Positions 34,350 through 43,322 of a stretch of DNA of 64,000 bases are shown in pieces. This stretch comes from Niallia taxi (GTDB lineage: Bacteria > Bacillota > Bacilli > Bacillales > Cytobacillaceae), in NCBI RefSeq assembly GCF_004005475.1, contig NZ_RZTZ01000013.1:81947-145946 (forward strand). The letters run 5' to 3'. Within the stretch, counting starts at the first letter, position 1. Each line of letters begins with the position of its first letter. A program made the position numbers and the translations under genes. Below the pieces are notes generated by a model that saw only the letters and a program-made list of their open reading frames with translations, did no database searches and was not told where the DNA came from.

Positions 34350-35768
34350 TTACGCTTTATAAGCGTTTTCATTTTCTTGTACTGCTTCAACTGGCTTTAA
34401 TGTCTTTGCATCTAAGCCCATTTCTTTCGCATATTGCCTCTTAATATCATTTCTGACCCAATACCACAGTAAACAATAAGCAAGTGCGGCAAAAATCGCT
34501 GCAATAAAATACGGATTACTTGGATCAAGTAAGCGGACAATAATCCATGGAATAACATGTGAGCCTAAATCAATTCCCGAAATCTGTGTTGCTCCTTCTG
34601 GGAAATCAAAGCCAACTGCTCTTCCCATCGTCGTTGCCAAATCTGCTAGATTCGTTGCAATAAAGAAAACGATCATCAATGTGACAATGCTGTTAATAAT
34701 GCCGCGAATAATATTGCCGCGAGCTGCTGCAACGGCCCATACGACGGTAAATGGAAGGACAGCGAAATCTGCAAATGGCAGCATGCCGTTATATGGGAGA
34801 ATGACAGCCAATAACAGCGTAATCGGCACCATAATCAGTGCAACTGCCATATTGGATGCTGTTCCAATCACAATGGCTGTATCTAGACCAATATAAACAT
34901 TTTTACCAGGGAACTTCTTATTGATTAAATCACGTGCTCCTTCTGATATTGGAATAAGTCCTTCCATTAACAGCGCTACCATTCTTGGCATCAAAATTAA
35001 TACTGCCGACATTTGAATACCTAATGTTAGAATTCCTTTAGCGTCATAACCGCCAAGGAAGCCAATCAGGAGGCCAAGCACTAATCCCATAACAAGCGGT
35101 TCACCAAAAATTCCAAATCGTTTCTTTAATGTTTCTGGGTCTGCTTCGATTTTATTGATTCCAGGGATTTTATCTACAATTCGATTACTTGCATAAGTGA
35201 TTGGTGCAAAGTTAACGGTCTCCGAGTGGGCCATGGAAACGCCCTTGAGGCCAAAGTGGTGCTCAACTGCCGGTGCAGTCCAGTCTGCTAGTTTGAGGGT
35301 GATGGCTGAGACAATTAATCCAACAGCGATCGCTAGAATCATATTGTCATAAGCATAATAAGTAACAGATGCCGCAAAGATTAGATGCCAAAAGTTCCAA
35401 ATATCTACATTTAGCGTTTTGGTTAAATTAGTAGACAGCATGATTACGTTTAAAACTAAAACTAATGGAATCATTAATGGTGCTACTGGTGTTCCAAAGG
35501 AAATCGCTGCACCAATTGGCCAGCCAACATCCAAAATATCCAAATTCAAGCCGAGCTTTTCAACCATAGCCTGTGCTGCAGGTCCAATTGCTCCTGATAA
35601 CAGTCCAATAACAAGATTTACGCCAATAAAGCCAATTCCAATGGTAATACCTGCTGTTAATGATTTTTTAAAGCCTTGCCTTAACAGCAAACCAAAAACG
35701 GTCATGATGATGGGAAGCATGATGGAAGGACCTAAATCTAACACAAAATCAACAGCTTGCTTAATCAT
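34350..35768 (-). CDS. gatC: PTS system galactitol-type EIIC
   Basis: Polyol-transporting membrane subunit with about 11-12 helices, matching GatC along its length (INPNDLGPSIMLP-type N terminus as VDFVLDLGPSIMLP; GWPIGAAISFGTPVAP; LDTAIVIGTASNMAVAL). The ATG at 35768 is chosen because GGGGGTC lies just before it, giving 472 residues. It lies between gatA and gatB, with a cre-like sequence in the short gap upstream. Confidence 0.93.
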   Translation of the reverse strand: MIKQAVDFVLDLGPSIMLPIIMTVFGLLLRQGFKKSLTAGITIGIGFIGVNLVIGLLSGAIGPAAQAMVEKLGLNLDILDVGWPIGAAISFGTPVAPLMIPLVLVLNVIMLSTNLTKTLNVDIWNFWHLIFAASVTYYAYDNMILAIAVGLIVSAITLKLADWTAPAVEHHFGLKGVSMAHSETVNFAPITYASNRIVDKIPGINKIEADPETLKKRFGIFGEPLVMGLVLGLLIGFLGGYDAKGILTLGIQMSAVLILMPRMVALLMEGLIPISEGARDLINKKFPGKNVYIGLDTAIVIGTASNMAVALIMVPITLLLAVILPYNGMLPFADFAVLPFTVVWAVAAARGNIIRGIINSIVTLMIVFFIATNLADLATTMGRAVGFDFPEGATQISGIDLGSHVIPWIIVRLLDPSNPYFIAAIFAALAYCLLWYWVRNDIKRQYAKEMGLDAKTLKPVEAVQENENAYKA

Positions 35769-35789
35769 GAGTTGACCCCCTAACATTAT

Positions 35790-35803
35790 AGGTAGCGCTT
35801 ACA
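35790..35803 (-). promoter_or_regulatory. cre-like CcpA site in the gatA-gatC gap
   Basis: The minus strand reads TGTAAGCGCTACCT, matching TGNAARCGNWWNCA except at the last base. It is inside the operon, where CcpA could block elongating polymerase. Confidence 0.5.
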
Positions 35804-35805
35804 TT

Positions 35806-36285
35806 TTATTCAACACTTATTGGGTTAAGCTCCTTGTCTAATACTTCTACTAGCTCTTTAGCCGAAGCGGCATATTTCAGCTGAGACATTGCTGCATCAT
35901 TTTGAAATACACCCATTAATCTTTCCAGCAAACTCAGCTGCTTGGCCGGATCGGAAATTGCTAGCATAAGAACAATTTCCACATTGACTATAGTGTTTTC
36001 ACTTCCCATCATAATAAAATCAACTGGATTTTCCAATACTGCAACAGAAATCATCGGTCTAATCACATGCTCTGGATCTGTATGGGGAATCGCCACTCCC
36101 ATTGTTGCGAGTGGTAAGCCTGTTGGAAAAACTTTTTCTCTTTCTAAAATGGATGATAAAAACGATTCTTTCACATAGTGGTGTCTTTTTAAGTCTTCAC
36201 TTAATGTAGCCATAACATCTTCCCTATTTTCTGCTAATACATGCAAGTGTACAACTTCTTCATCAAGGTTAATTAACTTTTCCAT
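35806..36285 (-). CDS. gatA: PTS system EIIA, fructose/galactitol type
   Basis: Phosphotransfer domain of 159 residues with the phospho-histidine in GVAIPHTDPEHV (about residues 63-74), followed by the conserved VLMLAISDPAKQLSLLERL helix. It starts the galactitol-type PTS operon (gatA-gatC-gatB). GGAGG precedes the ATG, and the CATTTGT operator repeat lies 36-61 bp upstream of the start. Confidence 0.93.
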   Translation of the reverse strand: MEKLINLDEEVVHLHVLAENREDVMATLSEDLKRHHYVKESFLSSILEREKVFPTGLPLATMGVAIPHTDPEHVIRPMISVAVLENPVDFIMMGSENTIVNVEIVLMLAISDPAKQLSLLERLMGVFQNDAAMSQLKYAASAKELVEVLDKELNPISVE

Positions 36286-36320
36286 TCTAATTCCTCCTTC
36301 CCTGATTAGATACTTTTTTA

Positions 36321-36346
36321 CTTTTGTTCTAACTTGTTACATTTGT
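36321..36346 (-). promoter_or_regulatory. SorC operator candidate, site B (gat operon)
   Basis: CTTTTGT at 36321 and CATTTGT at 36340 are spaced exactly 19 bp apart, with TTCTA after the first copy and GTAA after the second. The site lies upstream of gatA. Confidence 0.65.
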
Positions 36347-36426
36347 AATCATCATAAGTTATGATGACAGTTCAGTCAAGACATTTTTTCGAAAATTCCA
36401 AAAACAACTTTCGACTCGAAAGTGGC

Positions 36427-36461
36427 CGAAAAAGCCTGCAATTGTGTGAAGGCCTTTTCGT
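36427..36461 (-). terminator. Terminator of the 2-oxoacid dehydrogenase operon
   Basis: The minus-strand CGAAAAGGCCT pairs with AGGCTTTTTCG (one extra base) around a 12-nt loop, 15 bp after the lpd stop. Confidence 0.75.
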
Positions 36462-36475
36462 GTCATTTATTCATA

Positions 36476-37873
36476 TTAAGACCGTACTGCTTGCTGGGAG
36501 GTTAATTTATGAACACCATTTAAGGCTGCCTCAAAAAATGTTTCTGCCAGTGTTGGATGTGGATGAATCATATTCGCCGCTTCCTCTATTGTTCCTTCTA
36601 AATGCATGAATGCAGAAGCATTAGCGATCAACTCTGTTACATGAGATCCTGCCATAACAACACCGACGATTTCACCATGCTTTGCTTCATAGATAATTTT
36701 CGTAAATCCGTCTGGTTGACCCGCACTTAGTGCTTTTCCACTTCCAGAAAAATCGAATTTCTCAACGCGTACTTCCATTCCTTGCCTTTGTGCCTCCTCT
36801 GCGGACATGCCAACAGAAGCAATTTCAGGTAAAGTATATATACAACGTGGCATAACATGATAATTAATATAGTCAGATTTACCAGAGGCATTATTTGCTG
36901 CAACAATGCCCTCAGCACTTGCTGCATGCGCGAGCTGCCAGCCGCCTATAACGTCTCCAACAGCATAAACCCCGTTATGACTTGTTTCCATTTGACTATT
37001 AACCTTTAAAAACGGACCATTCTGTTCCAGGTGAAGCTCTGAAACAGCAGACAGGTTTGGACGTCTGCCAGTGCATACGATTACTACGTTTGCTTCTAGA
37101 AGTACTTCTTTTCCGTTTGCATCCTTACAAAGAACGGTTTTTAATCCTGCTTTCTCCTGAACACTTTGCACTTTTGTGCCTGTGTGAAGGTGAATGCCCT
37201 TTTTCTTTAACATTTTAGCTAAAAATTTGGAAGCTTCTTCATCCTCTGTTGCAATAATTCTATCTGCTGCCTCCACAACAGTTACCGATACGTTTAAAGA
37301 GGAAAAAATGGTGGCAAATTCGACTCCGATTACACCACCGCCTATAATAATGACAGATTTCGGGATTTCCTCCAGATCAAAAATGGTATCACTTGTTTCA
37401 TAGCGGATATTGTCTAAGCCTGGAATCGGTGGAAGAGCTGGTGTTGATCCTGTTGCAATGATTACCTTTTTAGCGCTAACGGTTTCTTCCTTATCAGACT
37501 GCTTCACCTTCACGCCGCCATTTGGCAGAACTATGCCATAGCCATTATATACATCTATTGCACCCTGCTTCAGCAAAAAGGCAATGCCACTACGTAGGCG
37601 ATTAATTACATCATCTTTGCGCTTTTTCATTTTGCTGAAGGAAAACGTTAATTCTCCAGTTTCGATGCCCCAATCCTTGCTTTTTTCGATTTGTTCAATT
37701 ATTTCCGCATGCTTCAAATACGTTTTTGATGGAATACAGCCTCGATTTAAACATGTTCCTCCAAGATTATCTGCCTCAATCAGCGCGGTTTTTTGACCTT
37801 GTTTTGCTGCATGCAATGCTGCTACATACCCTCCAGGTCCGCCACCGATTACTACAAGATCATAGGTTTTCAC
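36476..37873 (-). CDS. lpdA: Dihydrolipoamide dehydrogenase (E3)
   Basis: FAD/NAD enzyme that reoxidises the lipoyl group of the E2 subunit. It has GGGPGGYVAALHAA at the N terminus, the redox-active disulfide GGTCLNRGCIPSK (about residues 38-50), the NAD motif GGGVIGVEFA, a second FAD motif VYAVGDVIGG, and the C-terminal HPHPTLAE base motif. The 465 residues are typical. It is last of a four-gene operon with E1 alpha, E1 beta and E2, 13 bp after E2, and is therefore dedicated to this complex. Confidence 0.95.
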   Translation of the reverse strand: MKTYDLVVIGGGPGGYVAALHAAKQGQKTALIEADNLGGTCLNRGCIPSKTYLKHAEIIEQIEKSKDWGIETGELTFSFSKMKKRKDDVINRLRSGIAFLLKQGAIDVYNGYGIVLPNGGVKVKQSDKEETVSAKKVIIATGSTPALPPIPGLDNIRYETSDTIFDLEEIPKSVIIIGGGVIGVEFATIFSSLNVSVTVVEAADRIIATEDEEASKFLAKMLKKKGIHLHTGTKVQSVQEKAGLKTVLCKDANGKEVLLEANVVIVCTGRRPNLSAVSELHLEQNGPFLKVNSQMETSHNGVYAVGDVIGGWQLAHAASAEGIVAANNASGKSDYINYHVMPRCIYTLPEIASVGMSAEEAQRQGMEVRVEKFDFSGSGKALSAGQPDGFTKIIYEAKHGEIVGVVMAGSHVTELIANASAFMHLEGTIEEAANMIHPHPTLAETFFEAALNGVHKLTSQQAVRS

Positions 37874-37886
37874 GAATTTATTCCCC

Positions 37887-39239
37887 CTATGCTAATAACT
37901 CAAATGGATTTTCTAGTATTTGTTTTAATTCTGTCAAAAAAGCAGCTGCCGGCGCTCCGTCCATTGCCCGATGATCAAATGAAAGGCTAAGTGTCATCAT
38001 CGGTCGAATTTCTATTGTATTATTAATAGCCACTGGCTTATCCTGAATCCTGCCAACTCCGAGTATGGCGCTTTCTGGTTGATTAATAATTGGTGTGAAA
38101 ACATCAATTGCATACATTCCAAGGTTACTTATCGTAAAAGTAGACCCTTTTAATTGGTCTGGCAGTAATTTATTTTCACGAGCACGTTTGCCAATATGCT
38201 TGGCCGCTTTTGTAACTGCTGCAAGCCCCATTGCTGGTACATTTTTAATGACTGGAACCATTAATCCATCCTGTACAGCAACAGCAAGACCTATATTAAC
38301 ATCGTTATGCTGAACAATCTCGTCCCCCTCGATCGAGACGTTTATTTGTGGATGCCTTGATATGGCTGTACCGGCTGCTTTTATTAAGATGTCAGTAAAG
38401 GAGATTTTTAGGCCCGTTTGTTTTTCTACCACTGGTATAAGAACAGCCCGCAATTCCTTTACTTTAGACATATCAACCTCTGTTGTTAATGTTACATGTG
38501 GTGCTGTATATGCACTTTGTGCCATTCTGTCAGCGATGATTTTTCTCATACCAGACAATTTCCTGCGATTTTCTTTATCGCCAAACAAAGTGTTCGCTTC
38601 TATAGGCTTTGGTGTAATGACATGAACAACATCAGCTTTCACTATTTTCCCGTTCACACCGCTTCCTTCAACAGTCGATAAATCAACTTGAGCTGCCTCT
38701 GCGATTTTCTTCGCAAGTGGTGTTGATTTTGCAGATGATTGCGCTTCATCCAAATGAAAAATAACATCTTTTTTTTGAACACGTCCATTGGGACCACTGC
38801 CATTTATAAATACTAAATCTACCTTGTTCACCCTTGCTAAATGGCGCGCTGCAGGAGTTGCACGTGGCTTCGCGCTCTTCTTTGACGAATTAACAGCAGC
38901 CTGGCTATTCTCTAAGGATACTGATTGATTGCTTTCTGACGTTCCCTCTTCCTTTGTCCCGCCTCCTGCCTGCCCAGGTGATTCGGCAGGAACGGATTCT
39001 TCTGATTTGCCAATATAGCCGACCACGTAATTAACTGGTACCTCTTCATCGACAGCAACATATTTTTTCAGGAGAATACCTTGATCGTACGCTTCTACCT
39101 CAATATTAATTTTGTCTGTCATTATTTCAAAAAGCGGTTCTCCAATGTCGACAGCTTCTCCTTCTTCTTTAAACCACTGCAGGAGAGTGCCTGTTGCCAT
39201 CGTGCTACTTAGCTTCGGCATAAATATTTCGTTTGCCAT
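37887..39239 (-). CDS. 2-oxoacid dehydrogenase complex E2, dihydrolipoyl acyltransferase
   Basis: 450-residue core subunit. The lipoyl domain has the modified lysine in EIMTDKINIEV (K43). Two consecutive E3-binding-like domains are visible (about residues 122-162, TPAARHLARVNKVDL; and 170-208, PLAKKIAEAAQVDLSTVEG). The acyltransferase domain ends in SFDHRAMDGAPAAAFL, the catalytic HxxxDG. Most bacillary E2 proteins have one E3-binding domain. Position between E1 beta and E3 fits acetoin- or pyruvate-type complexes; acyl specificity cannot be read. Confidence 0.93.
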   Translation of the reverse strand: MANEIFMPKLSSTMATGTLLQWFKEEGEAVDIGEPLFEIMTDKINIEVEAYDQGILLKKYVAVDEEVPVNYVVGYIGKSEESVPAESPGQAGGGTKEEGTSESNQSVSLENSQAAVNSSKKSAKPRATPAARHLARVNKVDLVFINGSGPNGRVQKKDVIFHLDEAQSSAKSTPLAKKIAEAAQVDLSTVEGSGVNGKIVKADVVHVITPKPIEANTLFGDKENRRKLSGMRKIIADRMAQSAYTAPHVTLTTEVDMSKVKELRAVLIPVVEKQTGLKISFTDILIKAAGTAISRHPQINVSIEGDEIVQHNDVNIGLAVAVQDGLMVPVIKNVPAMGLAAVTKAAKHIGKRARENKLLPDQLKGSTFTISNLGMYAIDVFTPIINQPESAILGVGRIQDKPVAINNTIEIRPMMTLSLSFDHRAMDGAPAAAFLTELKQILENPFELLA

Positions 39240-39253
39240 GCGGGCTTCCCTCC

Positions 39254-40243
39254 TTATCTGTTTTTCACCGTTTCCTTCACTGCTGCAACAATGTCTGGAA
39301 TTTGCGGAATGGCCGCTTTTTCTAAGTTCGGGTTATATGGAATGGGCACCTCTTTTCCACCTAGTCGTTTAATTGGTGCATCTAAGTAATCAAATGCTTC
39401 ACTTTCAGCAATAACACTGACAATTTCCCCGCCGAAGCCGCCGCGCTGAACTGCTTCATGGACAACAAGTAATCTTCCTGTCTTTTTCACAGATTCTATG
39501 ATGGTTTCTTTATCGAGCGGTACAAGTGTGCGCGGATCAATTAGCTCTACACTTATACCAACTTGTTCGAGTATTGCTGCGGCTTCAAGGGCTTTATGAA
39601 CCATGATAGCGGTTGCAACAATAGTTATATCCGTTCCTTCTCGTTTGATGTCAGCCTTACCTAATTCGATCTTATATGACTCTGTCGGAACATCGCCAGT
39701 TGTTTTATACAGAAGCTTATGTTCGTAAAATATGACTGGGTTGTCATCATCTATCGCTGCTTTCAACAATCCTTTGACATCATAAGCAGTGGAAGGCTGA
39801 ACTACCTTCAATCCTGGAATATGTGTCATCCATGCTTCAAGACTTTGAGAATGCTGAGCGGCAGCTCCTGTTCCTGAGCCAGACGGTGTCCGTAAGACCA
39901 TTGGCACCTTCCCTTTTCCACCGAACATATAGCGTGTTTTGGCAGCTTGATTCACCATTTGATCCATCGCTATCGTAATAAAATCAGAAAACTGCAGTTC
40001 TAAGATTGGGCGCATTCCTGTTAATGCCGATCCGATTGCTGCACCAGCAATTGCCGCTTCTGAAATAGGTGTATTGCGCACCCGTTCAGGTCCAAACTCT
40101 TCAATCATCCCGCGAGTGACTCCAAAGGCTCCACCGTATACCCCGATGTCTTCACCAAGAATGAATACATCTTCGTTTTCGCGCATTTCCATGCTCATCG
40201 CTTCCCTAACAGCCTCTAAATACGTTATTTGTCTTGTAGTCAT
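39254..40243 (-). CDS. 2-oxoacid/acetoin dehydrogenase E1, beta subunit
   Basis: Thiamin-diphosphate-dependent E1 beta chain (329 residues): [19 protein letters not shown] at the N terminus, [19 protein letters not shown], the [19 protein letters not shown] loop and the late [14 protein letters not shown]. It pairs with the alpha chain 18 bp upstream to decarboxylate or cleave the substrate and pass the acyl unit to E2. Close to the AcoB/PdhB group. Substrate choice is discussed in the findings. Confidence 0.93.
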   Translation of the reverse strand: MTTRQITYLEAVREAMSMEMRENEDVFILGEDIGVYGGAFGVTRGMIEEFGPERVRNTPISEAAIAGAAIGSALTGMRPILELQFSDFITIAMDQMVNQAAKTRYMFGGKGKVPMVLRTPSGSGTGAAAQHSQSLEAWMTHIPGLKVVQPSTAYDVKGLLKAAIDDDNPVIFYEHKLLYKTTGDVPTESYKIELGKADIKREGTDITIVATAIMVHKALEAAAILEQVGISVELIDPRTLVPLDKETIIESVKKTGRLLVVHEAVQRGGFGGEIVSVIAESEAFDYLDAPIKRLGGKEVPIPYNPNLEKAAIPQIPDIVAAVKETVKNR

Positions 40244-40261
40244 ACCTTCCGCTCCTCTCTT

Positions 40262-41248
40262 TTATGCGTATATATCTTCAAGTAAACTGTCAATGGATGG
40301 TTCTGGGCTGTTTTCAGCAAACCTCACAGCACCTTCAATTTCTTGATATGCCGACTCCTCCAGCTGCTTAGCTGTTTCTTCTGTAAGAATATTTGCATTG
40401 ATGAGCGTATCCTTAAAGCGTTTGATTCCGTCTTTTGCTCTCCATTCCTTTTCTTCCTCACGAGTCCGGTATTTTTTGGCATCGCTTTTCGAGTGACCCT
40501 TCCAGCGATATGTTTTCATTTCGATTAAGGATGGTCCTTTACCGCTGCGTGCATGTTCCACTGCCACATGGACTGAATTCATAATGTCAATCATGTCAAG
40601 TCCATCAACTACCTTGCCAGGGATTCCGTAGCTGCCGGCACGGTCCGCGATATGTTCAATACGTGTCATTTCTTTTACTGGACCTGACATCCCGTATTGA
40701 TTATTTTCACAAATGAATACAACAGGAAGATCCCAAATCGCCGCAAGGTTAACAGATTCATGAAAGCTGCCTTCATTTGAGGCACCATCACCAAAGAAGC
40801 AAAGAACCACATAATTTTCTTTTTTCATTTGTGACGTTAGCGCAGCTCCGACTGCAAGCGGAAGACCTCCACCAACAATTCCGTTTGCACCCAGATTGCC
40901 CTTTTCGACATCTGCAATATGCATCGAACCGCCTTTTCCTTTACAGTAGCCTGTTTCTCTTCCGAATAGCTCTGCCATCATTTTGTTAACATCGCCTTCT
41001 TTTGCAATACAGTGCCCGTGTCCCCTGTGTGTGCTGACAATCTTATCTTTTCTGCCAATCACAGCAATGGAGCCCGCTGCAGATGCCTCTTGGCCAACAC
41101 ATAAATGTGTCGTTCCATGTATCATGCCTTTAGCAAAAAACTGGTCCACCTTTTCATCGAAATAGCGAATTAACCACATCTCTTTATATAAATCTTTCAG
41201 TTTCTGTTCTGTAATCATCTCAGGAAGCTTTAATGTTTTAACAGTCAT
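40262..41248 (-). CDS. 2-oxoacid/acetoin dehydrogenase E1, alpha subunit
   Basis: Thiamin-diphosphate-binding alpha chain of 328 residues. It shows THRGHGHCIAKEGDVNKMMA, KGKGGSMHIAD and LGANGIVGGG, and the TPP motif begins FFGDGASNEGSFHE and ends ICENN. These segments are closer to acetoin dehydrogenase AcoA than to housekeeping PdhA by memory of B. subtilis AcoA. It is the first gene of the E1a-E1b-E2-E3 operon, with a perfect CATTTGT-N12-CATTTGT element just upstream. No AcoR-type sigma-54 activator is near. Confidence 0.92.
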   Translation of the reverse strand: MTVKTLKLPEMITEQKLKDLYKEMWLIRYFDEKVDQFFAKGMIHGTTHLCVGQEASAAGSIAVIGRKDKIVSTHRGHGHCIAKEGDVNKMMAELFGRETGYCKGKGGSMHIADVEKGNLGANGIVGGGLPLAVGAALTSQMKKENYVVLCFFGDGASNEGSFHESVNLAAIWDLPVVFICENNQYGMSGPVKEMTRIEHIADRAGSYGIPGKVVDGLDMIDIMNSVHVAVEHARSGKGPSLIEMKTYRWKGHSKSDAKKYRTREEEKEWRAKDGIKRFKDTLINANILTEETAKQLEESAYQEIEGAVRFAENSPEPSIDSLLEDIYA

Positions 41249-41266
41249 TATTTATTCCTCCCTTTA

Positions 41267-41292
41267 CATTTGTTCTATACTGTTACATTTGT
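41267..41292 (-). promoter_or_regulatory. SorC operator candidate, site C (dehydrogenase complex operon)
   Basis: There are two perfect CATTTGT copies at 41267 and 41286 (19-bp period), each preceded by TTA. The first is followed by TCTA and the second by AA. The site is 19-44 bp upstream of the E1 alpha start. Confidence 0.75.
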
Positions 41293-41416
41293 AAAAATCA
41301 TATAATGTATCCATAAGATAGTCAAGGGAAAAACGTTTATTTTCTGATATTTTTTAATAATAAAATAATGGTAGATTTCTAAAAAAACGGACCCTCAAAA
41401 TGTAGGAAATTATTTA

Positions 41417-41467
41417 AAAAGGGAAAAAGAGCTTCAGGTATAAAACCTGTTCTCCCTTTCCCTTTTG
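41417..41467 (-). terminator. Terminator after srlB
   Basis: A long interrupted stem (AAAGGGA...CAGGT / ACCTG...TCCCTTT) with a T-run lies just after the srlB stop. It separates srlB from the E1-E3 operon, which therefore probably has its own promoter. Confidence 0.75.
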
Positions 41468-41468
41468 G

Positions 41469-41822
41469 TCATTTAACAGCTATGACTGTGCCCTCTATTA
41501 TATTAGGAAACGAATATGGTGCTGCAAATACCGCTCCAGGCAATACTTCGTCCATCGGCTCCTGGAAGTAGATGGAAACATGGCCTAATTCTTTAAAGTT
41601 TTGGTTTGCTAATTCTCCGATTGCTGTAATGGTGAAATGCTCGTCTCCAAACTGCATTGTCCCGCCTTGCTTTAATGGCTCTTCATCAAGATTTTCAAAC
41701 TCATGAATGACAGCCATTTCTCGTAATTCCTTTGGTGCTTGTGGGCCAAATAATATTAAGATTTTATCTTCTTTAAATGTAGGAACTAATTCTCCGATTT
41801 CTTTTACAACTGATTTTGTCAT
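41469..41822 (-). CDS. srlB: PTS system glucitol/sorbitol-type EIIA
   Basis: 117-residue GutA/SrlB-type phosphocarrier: ILILFGPQAPKELREMAVIHEF, with the probable phospho-histidine in VIHEF (about residue 39), then GDEHFTITAIGELANQNFKELGH and a conserved C-terminal end. It is distant from the EIIB/EIIC genes (2.5 kb upstream) but in the same orientation, directly after the SAF-domain protein. It provides phosphate to the SrlE/SrlA transporter. Confidence 0.93.
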   Translation of the reverse strand: MTKSVVKEIGELVPTFKEDKILILFGPQAPKELREMAVIHEFENLDEEPLKQGGTMQFGDEHFTITAIGELANQNFKELGHVSIYFQEPMDEVLPGAVFAAPYSFPNIIEGTVIAVK

Positions 41823-41853
41823 GCTAATCCTCCTGTTTCTATCTTTTTATGAT

Positions 41854-43131
41854 TTACAGCGTCACAAGGGGACGCTTGTTTTGGTTTGACGGGAATAATT
41901 GATCCTGCAATGCTCTCAGCTTCCAAACCGTTGTATTTGTATCAAGTTCCACATCATCCAATGTGAGGAATTGTCCTGTTGTTATGTCTTTTTTTGCCAC
42001 AACCCTGCCGCTGATCAATCCAATAGGAATATGCCCGTTTGCGTTCATATCATGATGTGTTTCTAGTACACCGCGCACACTATAGCCGCCAATACCATCT
42101 AATGTCTCTCCTGCTTTTATGTCCCTTTTTGCGACCGCAACTGTTTCTGAAATTGGCGCTCCAAGTGGATGAATCGATGAATCATGCTCCAGCACTGCTT
42201 TCGCAATCGTTATCGGTGTCTCTAAGCTGGCAAGGTGGTATGGACGGTAAAATACATAATGAGGACCTTTTCCAACCTTCAAATAGCGCAGCTCTTCATC
42301 AACTGGCTCAAGCTCACTTTTTACTATGACGAATACTCCTGGAGCAAGGCCATTCACATATTCGACTACCCCAAAGCTATCTAATACACCGCCATTTTCC
42401 TTAAGCGTTAATTTGTCAGCGACATCTTGAACTGTTGCTGAAACGCCGTGCATGCCGACTTTATCTGGTATCAACCCAATTGCATTACTTAATAGATTCA
42501 TTTCTGCCATTGTTTTTGTTCCATCCTGGAATGCAGCAAGCATGTGTGAGCTCATGTTTTTTGCCTTCGCCTCTGCTTGAGCAACATCAGGGTTTGAGAG
42601 CGGATTAAATGGATTATTTTTTCCTTTACCGGCAACGAGCACTTCTAGTCCCATTGTTTTGGCAAATTCGTATAATTCAAGCGTTGCAGCAGGTTCATCA
42701 CCTGCAGAACCAGTATAAATAAGTCCTGCATTGTCAAACATTTGATACATTATCGATCCGATCGTTATGTCCACTTCCACATTTAAGAGGACAATATGTT
42801 TTTTTGATCTAAGTGCTTCCAAGGAAACATTTGCTCCCACTTCTGGAACACCTGTTGCATCAACAACTACCTCAACCTGGTTTGACTGAATTACTTTTCG
42901 ATAATCATTAGTGACAATCATTGAATCTTTGCGAGCCGATTGTGAGGAATAGAAATCAGCTGCTTTTTGTGCTGCTTCCACATTTACGTCACAAATACCT
43001 GTCACGATCATACCTGGAATCTTTGAAATTTGGGCAATCATGCCAAACCCCATCTGTCCTGCACCGATGACTCCCACTTTAACTGGAGCATTTTCACGTT
43101 CCCTTTGCAAAAGCTTCGTGTAAATTGACAT
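41854..43131 (-). CDS. Homoserine-dehydrogenase-like oxidoreductase with C-terminal SAF domain
   Basis: 425 residues. The N-terminal Rossmann domain has VGVIGAGQMGFGMI (about residues 19-32) and VDATGVPEVG; the middle catalytic-like region has VLVAGKGKNNPFNPLSNP. The C-terminal SAF domain (about 330-415) contains VAKRDIKAGETLDGIGGY and VAKKDITTGQFL. This is the architecture of the COG4091 type, sometimes mis-annotated as FlgA. It lies directly upstream of srlB and downstream of operator and cre sites, so it is probably a reductase or dehydrogenase of a branched or unusual polyol pathway. The reaction is unknown to me. Confidence 0.85.
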   Translation of the reverse strand: MSIYTKLLQRERENAPVKVGVIGAGQMGFGMIAQISKIPGMIVTGICDVNVEAAQKAADFYSSQSARKDSMIVTNDYRKVIQSNQVEVVVDATGVPEVGANVSLEALRSKKHIVLLNVEVDITIGSIMYQMFDNAGLIYTGSAGDEPAATLELYEFAKTMGLEVLVAGKGKNNPFNPLSNPDVAQAEAKAKNMSSHMLAAFQDGTKTMAEMNLLSNAIGLIPDKVGMHGVSATVQDVADKLTLKENGGVLDSFGVVEYVNGLAPGVFVIVKSELEPVDEELRYLKVGKGPHYVFYRPYHLASLETPITIAKAVLEHDSSIHPLGAPISETVAVAKRDIKAGETLDGIGGYSVRGVLETHHDMNANGHIPIGLISGRVVAKKDITTGQFLTLDDVELDTNTTVWKLRALQDQLFPSNQNKRPLVTL

Positions 43132-43157
43132 AAATAACTTCCTCCTCTAATTGATTA

Positions 43158-43171
43158 TTAATGCGCTTACA
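43158..43171 (-). promoter_or_regulatory. cre-like CcpA site upstream of the SAF-domain gene
   Basis: The minus strand reads TGTAAGCGCATTAA, matching TGNAARCGNWWNCA except one base, 27 bp upstream of the start. Confidence 0.5.
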
Positions 43172-43187
43172 TTTTTTATAAATCTAA

Positions 43188-43253
43188 ACAAATGTTAATT
43201 ATTAGAACCTTTAAAAGGTTATTTTTACATTTGTTACGATGCGTGTCATTTGT
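43188..43253 (-). promoter_or_regulatory. SorC operator candidates, sites D1 (degenerate) and D2 (perfect)
   Basis: D2 has CATTTGT at 43228 and 43247 (19-bp period). D1, on the opposite strand, has ACAAATG at 43188 with a poor second half at 43207 but the conserved AGA flank. Both lie between the second SorC gene and the SAF-domain gene. Confidence 0.65.
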
Positions 43254-43322
43254 TCTGCAACTACAGTTTAAATTGTTGAATACTTGCTGTCAAGCAAAAT
43301 ATTCAAACAAGTCTGAATACTA

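Noticed and set aside
36361..36609. Plus-strand frame over the gatA-lpdA gap
   Set aside because: It runs into the antisense of lpdA and crosses an intrinsic terminator; no ribosome site.
36476..41248. Housekeeping pyruvate dehydrogenase operon
   Set aside because: The genes lie within a PTS/SorC island, have a SorC-type operator and their own terminator, and E1 looks acetoin-dehydrogenase-like. Housekeeping identity cannot be excluded without the rest of the genome.
41854..43131. Flagellar protein FlgA
   Set aside because: Only the C-terminal SAF domain is shared; the N-terminal Rossmann part and context show a metabolic enzyme.
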